Shown: positions 18,735 to 25,835 of the stretch, piece after piece
Position numbering within the stretch: position 1 is the first letter of the stretch
Layout: the number at the start of each line of letters is the position of its first letter
Assembly (NCBI GenBank): GCA_018401465.1
Contig: JAGYKE010000004.1
Span: 1,395,857 to 1,459,856 of the forward strand
Origin: Aestuariivita sp.
GTDB lineage: Bacteria > Pseudomonadota > Alphaproteobacteria > Rhodobacterales > Rhodobacteraceae
DNA: 64,000 nt
Direction: 5' to 3'
Program-made: the position numbers and the translations under genes
Notes under the pieces: model-generated
What the model saw: only the letters and a program-made list of their open reading frames with translations
Database searches by the model: none
Told to the model about the DNA's origin: nothing

Positions 18735-19532
18735 ATGCTGACGATCGAGAACATCGAAGTGACCTATCATCACACCGTGCAGGCCCTGCGCGGGCTGTCG
18801 CTCGAGGTACCGGACGGCAAGATCGTGACACTTCTGGGGACCAACGGCGCGGGCAAGACCACGACGCTGAAGGCGGCGTCGAACCTTCTCGCGCTCGAGA
18901 ACGGGCAGATCGGCGAGGGGCGGATCAGCTTCAAGGGGCAGTCGATCCTGTCGATCCAGCCCGACCGGCTGGTCCAGATGGGACTGTTCCATGTGCGCGA
19001 AGGCCGCCGCATCTTCACGGAGATGAGCGTGGAGGACAACCTGGTCGCGGCATCCTATGCGCTCGACGCGCGCCGCGCGAAGCCCGATTACGACAAGGTC
19101 TATGATTTCTTCCCCCGCCTGAAGGAACGCCGCAAGCAGATCGCGGGCTATCTGTCGGGGGGCGAGCAGCAGATGCTGGCCTTCGGGCGTGCCATGATCG
19201 CGCGGCCCGAACTGATCTTGATGGATGAACCCTCGCTCGGGCTGGCGCCCAAGATCGTCGAGGAGATCTTCCAGACGATCCGGCGGCTCAATTCCGAGGA
19301 CGGGGTGTCGATCCTGCTGGTGGAGCAGAATGCGGGCGTCGCCTTCAGCGTCGCCGATTACGGGTATATAATGGAATCGGGCCAGATCGTCATGGAAGGC
19401 GATGTGGCCAAGCTGAAGCAGGACAAGGACATCCAGTCCTTCTATCTGGGCGTCGGCGGCGGCGAAGGGGCCGAGCGTCAGTCGTTCCGGGACGTCAAGC
19501 ATTACAAGCGCCGCAAGCGCTGGCTGAGCTGA
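18735..19532 (+). CDS. livF: ABC transporter ATP-binding protein, LivF type
   Basis: A 265-residue ATPase that pairs with LivG. Walker A is GTNGAGKTTT, the signature is LSGGEQQMLAFGRAM, Walker B is LILMDEPSLGLAP, and the switch is LLVEQNAGVAF. The start at 18735 gives the family N-terminus MLTIENIEVTYHHTVQALRG. A C-terminal tail rich in Arg and Lys (HYKRRKRWLS) extends past the usual end. It is followed at 13 bases by the ligase gene. Confidence 0.88.
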   Translation: MLTIENIEVTYHHTVQALRGLSLEVPDGKIVTLLGTNGAGKTTTLKAASNLLALENGQIGEGRISFKGQSILSIQPDRLVQMGLFHVREGRRIFTEMSVEDNLVAASYALDARRAKPDYDKVYDFFPRLKERRKQIAGYLSGGEQQMLAFGRAMIARPELILMDEPSLGLAPKIVEEIFQTIRRLNSEDGVSILLVEQNAGVAFSVADYGYIMESGQIVMEGDVAKLKQDKDIQSFYLGVGGGEGAERQSFRDVKHYKRRKRWLS

Positions 19533-19545
19533 GGGGGGAAGACCA

Positions 19546-21372
19546 ATGGCCTTCGACATCCGAAACACCGACAGCGGCTTCCGCAGCAGCGTGCAGATGG
19601 TATCCGACCACGCCGCGGCGCGGCCCGGGGCCGTCGCCATGCGCCAGAAGGAATTCGGCATCTGGAACGAACTGACCTGGGCCGATGTGCAGGAAATCAT
19701 GCACGCCGCTGCCGCAGGCCTGATCGGGCTGGGCGTCGATGCGGGCGATCATGTCGGCATCCTGTCGGAAAACCGCAGCGAATGGGTGCTGGCGCAGTTC
19801 GGGATCAACGCGGCGGGGGCCACGGTGGTGGGCATGTATCCCACGAGCCCCGCGGCCGAGATCGACCATCTGGTGAACGCCTCGGACACGACGGTGCTGT
19901 TCATCGAGGATCAGGAACAGCTCGACAAGATCATCGAACTGGGCGGCCGCGCGCCGCGCCTGCGCCAGCTGATCGTCTTCAATCCCAAGGGTTGCCAGCA
20001 CGAGGATTACCTTAACCTCATCAGCTGGGACGACCTTCTGGAAAAGGGCCGCGCCGCCATGCGGGGCACCGCGGGCGACGAGGTGGTGAAGCGCAAGGCG
20101 GGGATCAAGCCCGAACAGACCGCGATGATGGTCTTCACCTCCGGCTCCACCGGTCTGCCCAAGGCGGCCGAGATTTCCTTTGCCAACCTCAACGCGGGGG
20201 CGAAGGTGGCCGAGCATGTCTTCAAGGACCATGGCCCCGGCACGGATGTCCTGTCCTATCTGCCGCTGTGCCATATCGCCGAACAGGCGGTGACGGTGAT
20301 GAACGGGCTGAGCCGCCAGTTCGTGATGAATTTCGGGGAATCCTTGCGCACCATCACGCTCGATCTGCGCGAAGTGGCGCCGCAGGTCTTCTTCGGCGTT
20401 CCGCGCATCTGGGAGAAGATGCAGGCGGGGGTCCTCGTGCAGGCGCAGACGGCGGGCGCGATCCGCGGCCCGCTGACTATGCTCGCGCTCAAGGGCGCAA
20501 TGAAGCGCGGCGCGATCCGGCGCAGCAAGTGGAGCACGGCCGATCATCTGGCGCACCGGTTCTGGGATGCGCTCATCTACCGCCACATCCGGTCCTATCT
20601 GGGCCTTGGCCGCGTCGATTTCGCGATTTCCGCCGCGGCCCCCATCGCGCCCGATCTGCTGGCCTTCATGCGCGGCATCGGCGTGAACATCCGCGAAGGC
20701 TGGGGCATGTCGGAAACCAGCGGCGTCGGCACGATCCAGTCGTCCTGGGGCGATTGCGACGGGCGCATCGGCTTCCCGGTGCCGGGGGTTGAATGCAAGA
20801 TCGCCGAGGATGGCGAGGTCCTGTTCCGCGGCGACACGATCCTCAAGGGGTATTACAACAATCCCAAGGCCACGGCCGAGACCATCATCGATGGCTGGCT
20901 GCATACCGGCGATGTGGGCAAGATCGAGGCGGACGGATCGCTCACCCTCATCGACCGCAAGAAGGACATCATGATCAATGCGGCCGGCAAGAACCTGTCG
21001 CCGTCGCTGATCGAGAACGCGGTCAAGTCCTCGCCCTTCATCAAGGAGGTGATCGTGGTCGCCGACCAGCGCCCCTATGTGGCGGCACTTGTGCAGATCG
21101 ACATGGATACCGTGCGGCTTTGGGCCGAAGGGCAGGGGATCGTCTATACGACTTTCCGGTCGCTGACCGAGAACGCCCGCGTCAAGGAATTGATCGAGGC
21201 CGAGATCGAGAAGGGCAACCGCAACCTTGCCCGGGTCGAGCAGATCAAGAAGATCTCGCTCTTGCCCAAGGAACTGGACCACGACGACGGCGAAGTGACG
21301 GCCACGATGAAGGTGCGCCGCGCCAAGATCTTCGAGATCTACGCCAAAGAGATCGACGCGCTTTACGCCTGA
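19546..21372 (+). CDS. Long-chain-type acyl-CoA ligase (AMP-forming, FadD15-like)
   Basis: A 608-residue adenylate-forming enzyme. The P-loop-like motif FTSGSTGLPKAAEIS is at about residue 200, the A5 region is GWGMSETSG, the A7/A8 region is GWLHTGDVGKIEADGSLTLIDRKKD, and the C-terminal lysine region is NLSPSLIENAVK. Length and motifs fit the bacterial FadD15/ACSL-like group rather than acetyl-CoA synthetase. As the last gene of the importer operon it probably activates the imported acid to its CoA thioester. Confidence 0.85.
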   Translation: MAFDIRNTDSGFRSSVQMVSDHAAARPGAVAMRQKEFGIWNELTWADVQEIMHAAAAGLIGLGVDAGDHVGILSENRSEWVLAQFGINAAGATVVGMYPTSPAAEIDHLVNASDTTVLFIEDQEQLDKIIELGGRAPRLRQLIVFNPKGCQHEDYLNLISWDDLLEKGRAAMRGTAGDEVVKRKAGIKPEQTAMMVFTSGSTGLPKAAEISFANLNAGAKVAEHVFKDHGPGTDVLSYLPLCHIAEQAVTVMNGLSRQFVMNFGESLRTITLDLREVAPQVFFGVPRIWEKMQAGVLVQAQTAGAIRGPLTMLALKGAMKRGAIRRSKWSTADHLAHRFWDALIYRHIRSYLGLGRVDFAISAAAPIAPDLLAFMRGIGVNIREGWGMSETSGVGTIQSSWGDCDGRIGFPVPGVECKIAEDGEVLFRGDTILKGYYNNPKATAETIIDGWLHTGDVGKIEADGSLTLIDRKKDIMINAAGKNLSPSLIENAVKSSPFIKEVIVVADQRPYVAALVQIDMDTVRLWAEGQGIVYTTFRSLTENARVKELIEAEIEKGNRNLARVEQIKKISLLPKELDHDDGEVTATMKVRRAKIFEIYAKEIDALYA

Positions 21373-21393
21373 TCCGGGCCTCGGCCCTTGACT

Positions 21394-21412
21394 TGGGGCA
21401 GCACTTGCCCCA
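21394..21412 (+). repeat. Inverted repeat in the ligase-helicase gap
   Basis: A perfect 7-bp stem TGGGGCA/TGCCCCA with a 5-base loop lies 22 bases past the ligase stop. No T-run follows, so it may be a weak terminator for the importer operon or part of the 260-base leader of the helicase gene. TTGACT overlaps its left side (21388-21393) and TATAGC follows at 21423, but their spacing is too long for a standard promoter. Confidence 0.45.
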
Positions 21413-21634
21413 TGTGCACTCTATAGCTGCGCCGCCGCGTGAGCAGGCACGGTCCCCGGACCCACAGCGCACTGACACCGAGTTCCCAATCACGCAGGGT
21501 TCTTCACGCAAAGGCCGGACAAGCGGGAAACGCCCGTTTTCGTCCCGAGGCCCGTGCGAACCCTCTGCCGTCGCCCTTTCGGGCGGCATCACCGCGCGGG
21601 CATGGTGTCTTCGCGGCCTTCAAAGGAAGACGAT

Positions 21635-22909
21635 TTGTTCGATTTCGACATGCTGGGCCTCGCGCCCGCCCTTTCCGACGCGCTGAAACGTATCGGTTTC
21701 ACTGAACCCACCCCGATCCAGAACCAGGCGATCCCTCTGGCGATGGCGGGTCATGACATTCTGGGCCTTGCCCAGACGGGCACCGGCAAGACGCTGGCCT
21801 TCGGCCTGCCGCTGATCGATCACCTGCTGGCGCAGCCCGGCCGGCCCGATCCGAAGACGTCCAAGGCGCTCATCCTCGCGCCGACGCGCGAACTGGTGAA
21901 CCAGATCGCCGAAAGCCTCAAGACGCTGACCCAGGGCACGCGCATCCGCATCGTCACCGTGGTCGGCGGCCAGTCGATCAGCAAGCAAGTCATGCTGCTG
22001 GCGCGCGGCACCGACATCCTTGTCGCCACCCCCGGTCGCCTGATGGACCTGATGGACCGCCGCGCCGTCGATCTGGGGCAGGTGCGCCATCTGGTGCTGG
22101 ACGAAGCCGACCAGATGCTTGACCTCGGCTTTATCCACGCGCTGCGCAAGATTGCCCCGCGTCTGGGCACGCCGCGCCAGACCATGCTGTTCTCGGCTAC
22201 CATGCCGAAGCAGATGGAAGAACTGGCCAGCGCCTATCTCACCGATCCGCGGCGCGTTCAGGTCTCTCCTCCGGGCAAGGCCGCCGACAAGGTCACGCAA
22301 TCGGTGCATTTCGTCAACCGTCCGGCCAAGCCCGGGCTGCTGCGCGATATTCTGGGCCGGGATCTTGACGCCCTGACGCTCGTCTTCGCGCGCACCAAGC
22401 ATGGCGCGGAAAAGCTGATGAACGACCTCGTGCGCGACGGGTTCAACGCCGCGTCCATCCACGGCAACAAGAGCCAGGGCCAGCGCGACCGTGCCATCAA
22501 GGCCTTCCGTGAGGGGACGATCAAGGTTCTGGTCGCGACAGATGTCGCCGCGCGCGGCATCGACATTCCGGACGTGGCCTATGTCATCAACTACGATCTG
22601 CCGGAAGTGCCCGACAATTATGTCCACCGCATCGGGCGCACCGCGCGTGCGGGCCGCACGGGCGAGGCGATCGCCTTCTGCGCCCCGGACGAGATGGATC
22701 TTCTGATCCAGATCGAGAAGACGATGAAGATCACCGTGCCCACAGGCGGCGGCGAACGCCCCGCCTCGGCCCTGCCGTCGCAGGCACCGCGCCGCAAGAG
22801 CGGTCCTTCGCGCCGTGGCGGCAAGCCCGGCGGTCAGAACGCGCATGGCGCGGCACCCAAGCCGATGGGTTCCAAGCCCATGCGCCCGCGCCGCCGCCGC
22901 GCGGCATAA
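21635..22909 (+). CDS. DEAD-box RNA helicase, RhlE-like
   Basis: A 424-residue ATP-dependent RNA helicase. Visible motifs are the Q motif (FTEPTPIQNQAIP), motif I (AQTGTGKT), Ia (PTRELVNQ), II (VLDEADQMLD), III (FSATMP), V (ATDVAARGIDIPDV) and VI (HRIGRTARAGRTG). A basic, Ala/Gly/Pro-rich tail of ~55 residues follows, ending RPRRRRAA. The TTG at 21635 is preferred as start because AAGGAAGA precedes it; the ATG at 21602 in the same frame is an alternative. Its long leader suggests post-transcriptional control, as for cold-inducible helicase genes. Confidence 0.9.
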   Translation: MFDFDMLGLAPALSDALKRIGFTEPTPIQNQAIPLAMAGHDILGLAQTGTGKTLAFGLPLIDHLLAQPGRPDPKTSKALILAPTRELVNQIAESLKTLTQGTRIRIVTVVGGQSISKQVMLLARGTDILVATPGRLMDLMDRRAVDLGQVRHLVLDEADQMLDLGFIHALRKIAPRLGTPRQTMLFSATMPKQMEELASAYLTDPRRVQVSPPGKAADKVTQSVHFVNRPAKPGLLRDILGRDLDALTLVFARTKHGAEKLMNDLVRDGFNAASIHGNKSQGQRDRAIKAFREGTIKVLVATDVAARGIDIPDVAYVINYDLPEVPDNYVHRIGRTARAGRTGEAIAFCAPDEMDLLIQIEKTMKITVPTGGGERPASALPSQAPRRKSGPSRRGGKPGGQNAHGAAPKPMGSKPMRPRRRRAA

Positions 22910-22912
22910 GCG

Positions 22913-23347
22913 TCACAGAACCCCGATCTCGGCCAAGGCGCGGCTGAGTTCGGGGGGCAGCGCCGTCTCGCCTTCGCGGCCGCGGCGCAGGTCTGGCGGC
23001 GCATCTTCCGGTTTCAGATACCGCCAGCCCTGAAAGGGGCGCTTGGGCGCGGGCGCGGTGCGCGTCACCTCCGGCTCCAGCACGATGCCGCAGCGCACGA
23101 TCCCGTCGCCGCCCACGACCTCGTCGAGCCGCAAGATGCGCTGGCGGCACAGCACCAGCCCCTTGAACACCCAATACAGCGACCCGCCCGCCAGCACCTC
23201 GTCGGCGCGCTTGGGCCACATCCGCGTGACATGGCGCGGCAACCCGTCCGGCCCCTTGGCGCGCGGGTCCCTGTGCCAGTCGGTCAGGTCCTCGACCGCC
23301 TCGGCGCCGACGCAGAGCTTGATCAGGTGCAGAACAGGCTTGTCCAC
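22913..23347 (-). CDS. DUF1489-family protein
   Basis: A 144-residue protein matching the alphaproteobacterial DUF1489 family: LHLIKLCVGAEAVEDL near the start, HVTRMWPKRADEVLAGGSLYWV in the middle, and RPFQGWRYLKPEDAPPDL near the end. The start is GTG at 23347, with GGGGGA a few bases upstream. It converges on the helicase with three bases between the two stops and is divergent from nrdJ. The function is not known. Confidence 0.85.
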   Translation of the reverse strand: MDKPVLHLIKLCVGAEAVEDLTDWHRDPRAKGPDGLPRHVTRMWPKRADEVLAGGSLYWVFKGLVLCRQRILRLDEVVGGDGIVRCGIVLEPEVTRTAPAPKRPFQGWRYLKPEDAPPDLRRGREGETALPPELSRALAEIGVL

Positions 23348-23397
23348 AGATTCCCCCACAACTTTCCCCGGATATGGTAGCCCCCCGGGGCCGGGTA

Positions 23398-23427
23398 TCA
23401 AAGATGTTGAGGTCAAAGATGTTGAGA
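23398..23427. repeat. Tandem 15-bp direct repeat upstream of nrdJ
   Basis: TCAAAGATGTTGAGG is followed immediately by TCAAAGATGTTGAGA, 14 of 15 bases identical. It lies in the 138-base divergent region between the DUF1489 gene and nrdJ. It could be a regulator-binding array or a slippage duplication. It does not resemble the NrdR box (ACACTATAT-type) that I would look for here. Confidence 0.7.
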
Positions 23428-23485
23428 CCTTGCACCATTTCAGGTATTTGTGAGCGTCTTCCATATCACCACGGGACCAGACCAG

Positions 23486-25780
23486 ATGAGCCGTTTCGCC
23501 GCCCCCATCGCCGAGCAGATATGGGACATGAAATATCGCCTCAAGGACGCGGACGGCACGCCCATCGACGTGACGGTCGAAGACACCTGGCGGCGAATCG
23601 CCCGTGATCTTGCCCGGGTCGAGGCCGACCCCGACCTGTGGGAAGACCGCTTCTATGCCGCGCTCGAGGATTTCCGCTATCTGCCCGCGGGGCGGATCGT
23701 GGCGGGGGCAGGGACGGGGCGGAGCGTGACGCTCTTCAACTGCTTTGTCATGGGCACGATCCCCGACAGCATGGGCGGCATCTTCGACGGGTTGAAGGAA
23801 GCCGCGCTCACCATGCAGCAGGGCGGCGGCATCGGCTATGACTTCTCGACCATCCGGCCCAAGGGCGCGGCGGTGTCGGGCGTGGCGGCGGATGCGTCGG
23901 GGCCGTTGTCCTTCATGGATGTCTGGGATGCGATGTGCCGCACGATCATGTCGGCCGGGTCGCGCCGCGGCGCGATGATGGCGACGATGCGCTGCGATCA
24001 CCCGGATATCGAATCCTTCATCACCGCGAAATCCGACCCCGCCCGCCTGCGCAACTTCAATGTCAGCGTGCTGGTCACCGACCCCTTCATGGAGGCGGTC
24101 AAGGCCGACGGTCCTTGGGATCTCGTTTTCGGCGGCAAGGTCTACCGCACCGTGCAGGCGCGTGACCTGTGGAACCGCATCATGCGGTCCACCTATGATT
24201 ACGCCGAACCCGGCGTCATCTTCATCGACCGCATCAACGCCGCCAACAACCTCAACTATGTCGAAACCATCGCGGCCACCAACCCCTGCGGCGAACAGCC
24301 CCTGCCGCCCTATGGCGCCTGCCTGCTGGGGTCGATCAACCTCGCGCAGCTGGTGAAGAACCCCTTCGGCGAAGACGCCACACTCGACGAAGACGAACTT
24401 GCGGATCTTGTCGCCACCGCCGTGCGGATGATGGACAACGTGGTCGACGCCTCGCGCTTTCCCTTGCCCCAGCAGGCGGCCGAGGCGCAGGCCAAGCGCC
24501 GCATCGGGCTTGGGGTCACGGGGCTGGCGGATGCGCTTCTGATGTGCCGGCTGCGCTATGGCTCCGACGCGGCGGCGCGCCGGACCGAAGACTGGCTGCA
24601 CGCGGTCGCCCGCGCGGCCTACCTCGCCTCGGTGGAGCTGGCGAAGGAGAAGGGCGCCTTCCCGCTTTTTGATGCCGAGAAATACCTCGCCTCGGGCACC
24701 ATGCAGATGATGGACGAAGACGTCCGCGACGCCATCCGCACCCACGGCATCCGCAACGCGCTGCTGACCTCGATCGCGCCCACGGGCACGATCAGCCTGT
24801 TCGCCGGGAACGTCAGCTCTGGGATCGAGCCTGTCTTCGCCTATGCCTATACCCGCAAGGTCCTGCAGAAGGACGGGTCGCGCACGGAAGAAGAGGTGGT
24901 CGATTACGCCGTGAACATGTGGCGCGACCGCTTCGGCGACGCACCGCTGCCCGACTATTTCGTGAACGCCCAGACGCTCGCGCCGCTCGAACACGTCAAG
25001 ATGCAGGCGGCGGCGCAGAAATGGGTGGATTCGTCGATTTCCAAGACGATCAACTGCCCCGAGGACATCGACTTCGACGCCTTCAAGGACGTCTACATGG
25101 CCGCCTGGGATACCGGCTGCAAGGGCTGCACGACGTATCGGCCGAACGACGTGACCGGGTCGGTGCTGAGCGTGGCGGAGGAGAAGCCCGCCGCACAAGC
25201 CCCCGAAGTCGTCACTGATGACGTCGCCGAACCCATGCGCCCGCATGGCGACGTGATCTACATGTCAGAACCGCTTGATCGGCCCAGTGCGCTCGAAGGG
25301 CATACCTACAAGCTCAAGTGGCCCGACAGCGAACACGCGCTCTACATCACGATCAATGACATCGTGCAGGCCGGGCACCGCCGCCCCTTCGAGATTTTCG
25401 TCAACTCCAAGAACATGGAGCATTTCGCCTGGACGGTCGCGCTCACGCGGATGATCTCGGCCGTGTTCCGGCGCGGCGGCGACGTGAGCTTCGTGGTGGA
25501 AGAACTGAAGGCCGTCTTCGATCCGCGCGGCGGGGCCTGGGTGCAGGGGAAATACATCCCCTCGATCCTCGCCGCCATCGGCGGCGTGATCGAACAGCAC
25601 ATGGTGGTGACCGGCTTCCTGTCGGGCGAAGGCATGGGCCTGAAGTCCGACCCCAAGGCGGCGGTCGTGAACCTCGGCGGCCCGCGCGGCAAGGCCTGCC
25701 CGTCCTGCGGTCAATACGAGATGCGGATGATCGAAGGCTGCCTGACCTGCGCAAGCTGCGGTCATTCCAAATGCGGCTGA
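23486..25780 (+). CDS. nrdJ: Adenosylcobalamin-dependent (class II) ribonucleoside-diphosphate reductase
   Basis: A 764-residue reductase making deoxyribonucleotides with a B12-generated thiyl radical, independent of oxygen. The active-site cysteine motif NPCGEQPLPPYGACLLGS is at about 266-283 (C268), another catalytic cysteine is C86 (LFNCFVMGT), and SIAPTGTISLFAGNVSSGIEP is present. The C-terminus carries a CxxC...CxxC cysteine array (CPSCG..., CLTCASCGHSKCG), which probably delivers reducing equivalents. The ATG at 23486 gives the family start MSRFAAPIAEQIWDMKYRLK; an in-frame GTG at 23450 lies upstream. No small subunit is encoded nearby, as expected for class II. Confidence 0.95.
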   Translation: MSRFAAPIAEQIWDMKYRLKDADGTPIDVTVEDTWRRIARDLARVEADPDLWEDRFYAALEDFRYLPAGRIVAGAGTGRSVTLFNCFVMGTIPDSMGGIFDGLKEAALTMQQGGGIGYDFSTIRPKGAAVSGVAADASGPLSFMDVWDAMCRTIMSAGSRRGAMMATMRCDHPDIESFITAKSDPARLRNFNVSVLVTDPFMEAVKADGPWDLVFGGKVYRTVQARDLWNRIMRSTYDYAEPGVIFIDRINAANNLNYVETIAATNPCGEQPLPPYGACLLGSINLAQLVKNPFGEDATLDEDELADLVATAVRMMDNVVDASRFPLPQQAAEAQAKRRIGLGVTGLADALLMCRLRYGSDAAARRTEDWLHAVARAAYLASVELAKEKGAFPLFDAEKYLASGTMQMMDEDVRDAIRTHGIRNALLTSIAPTGTISLFAGNVSSGIEPVFAYAYTRKVLQKDGSRTEEEVVDYAVNMWRDRFGDAPLPDYFVNAQTLAPLEHVKMQAAAQKWVDSSISKTINCPEDIDFDAFKDVYMAAWDTGCKGCTTYRPNDVTGSVLSVAEEKPAAQAPEVVTDDVAEPMRPHGDVIYMSEPLDRPSALEGHTYKLKWPDSEHALYITINDIVQAGHRRPFEIFVNSKNMEHFAWTVALTRMISAVFRRGGDVSFVVEELKAVFDPRGGAWVQGKYIPSILAAIGGVIEQHMVVTGFLSGEGMGLKSDPKAAVVNLGGPRGKACPSCGQYEMRMIEGCLTCASCGHSKCG

Positions 25781-25787
25781 TCCGGTC

Positions 25788-25811
25788 CGGGGGCCTTTGA
25801 ACCGGCCCCCG
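25788..25811. terminator. Bidirectional hairpin between nrdJ and a convergent helicase gene
   Basis: CGGGGGCC/GGCCCCCG is an 8-bp stem with an 8-base loop, seven bases after the nrdJ stop. It is positioned to end both convergent transcripts. There is no long T-run. Confidence 0.6.
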
Positions 25812-25835
25812 AACCCGCCGCGATCCTGCGCGCGT

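Noticed and set aside
23340-23348. TTGTCCACA resembles a DnaA box, so I considered a replication origin near the DUF1489/nrdJ gap.
   Set aside because: It is a single imperfect match inside the first codons of the DUF1489 gene, with no box cluster, no AT-rich unwinding region and no dnaA, parAB or rpmH nearby.
22913-25246. A very long open frame on the minus strand covering most of nrdJ.
   Set aside because: It is an antisense shadow produced by high-GC codon use. Only its last 145 codons (22913-23347) are a real gene, shown by the DUF1489 motifs and the GTG start with a ribosome site.
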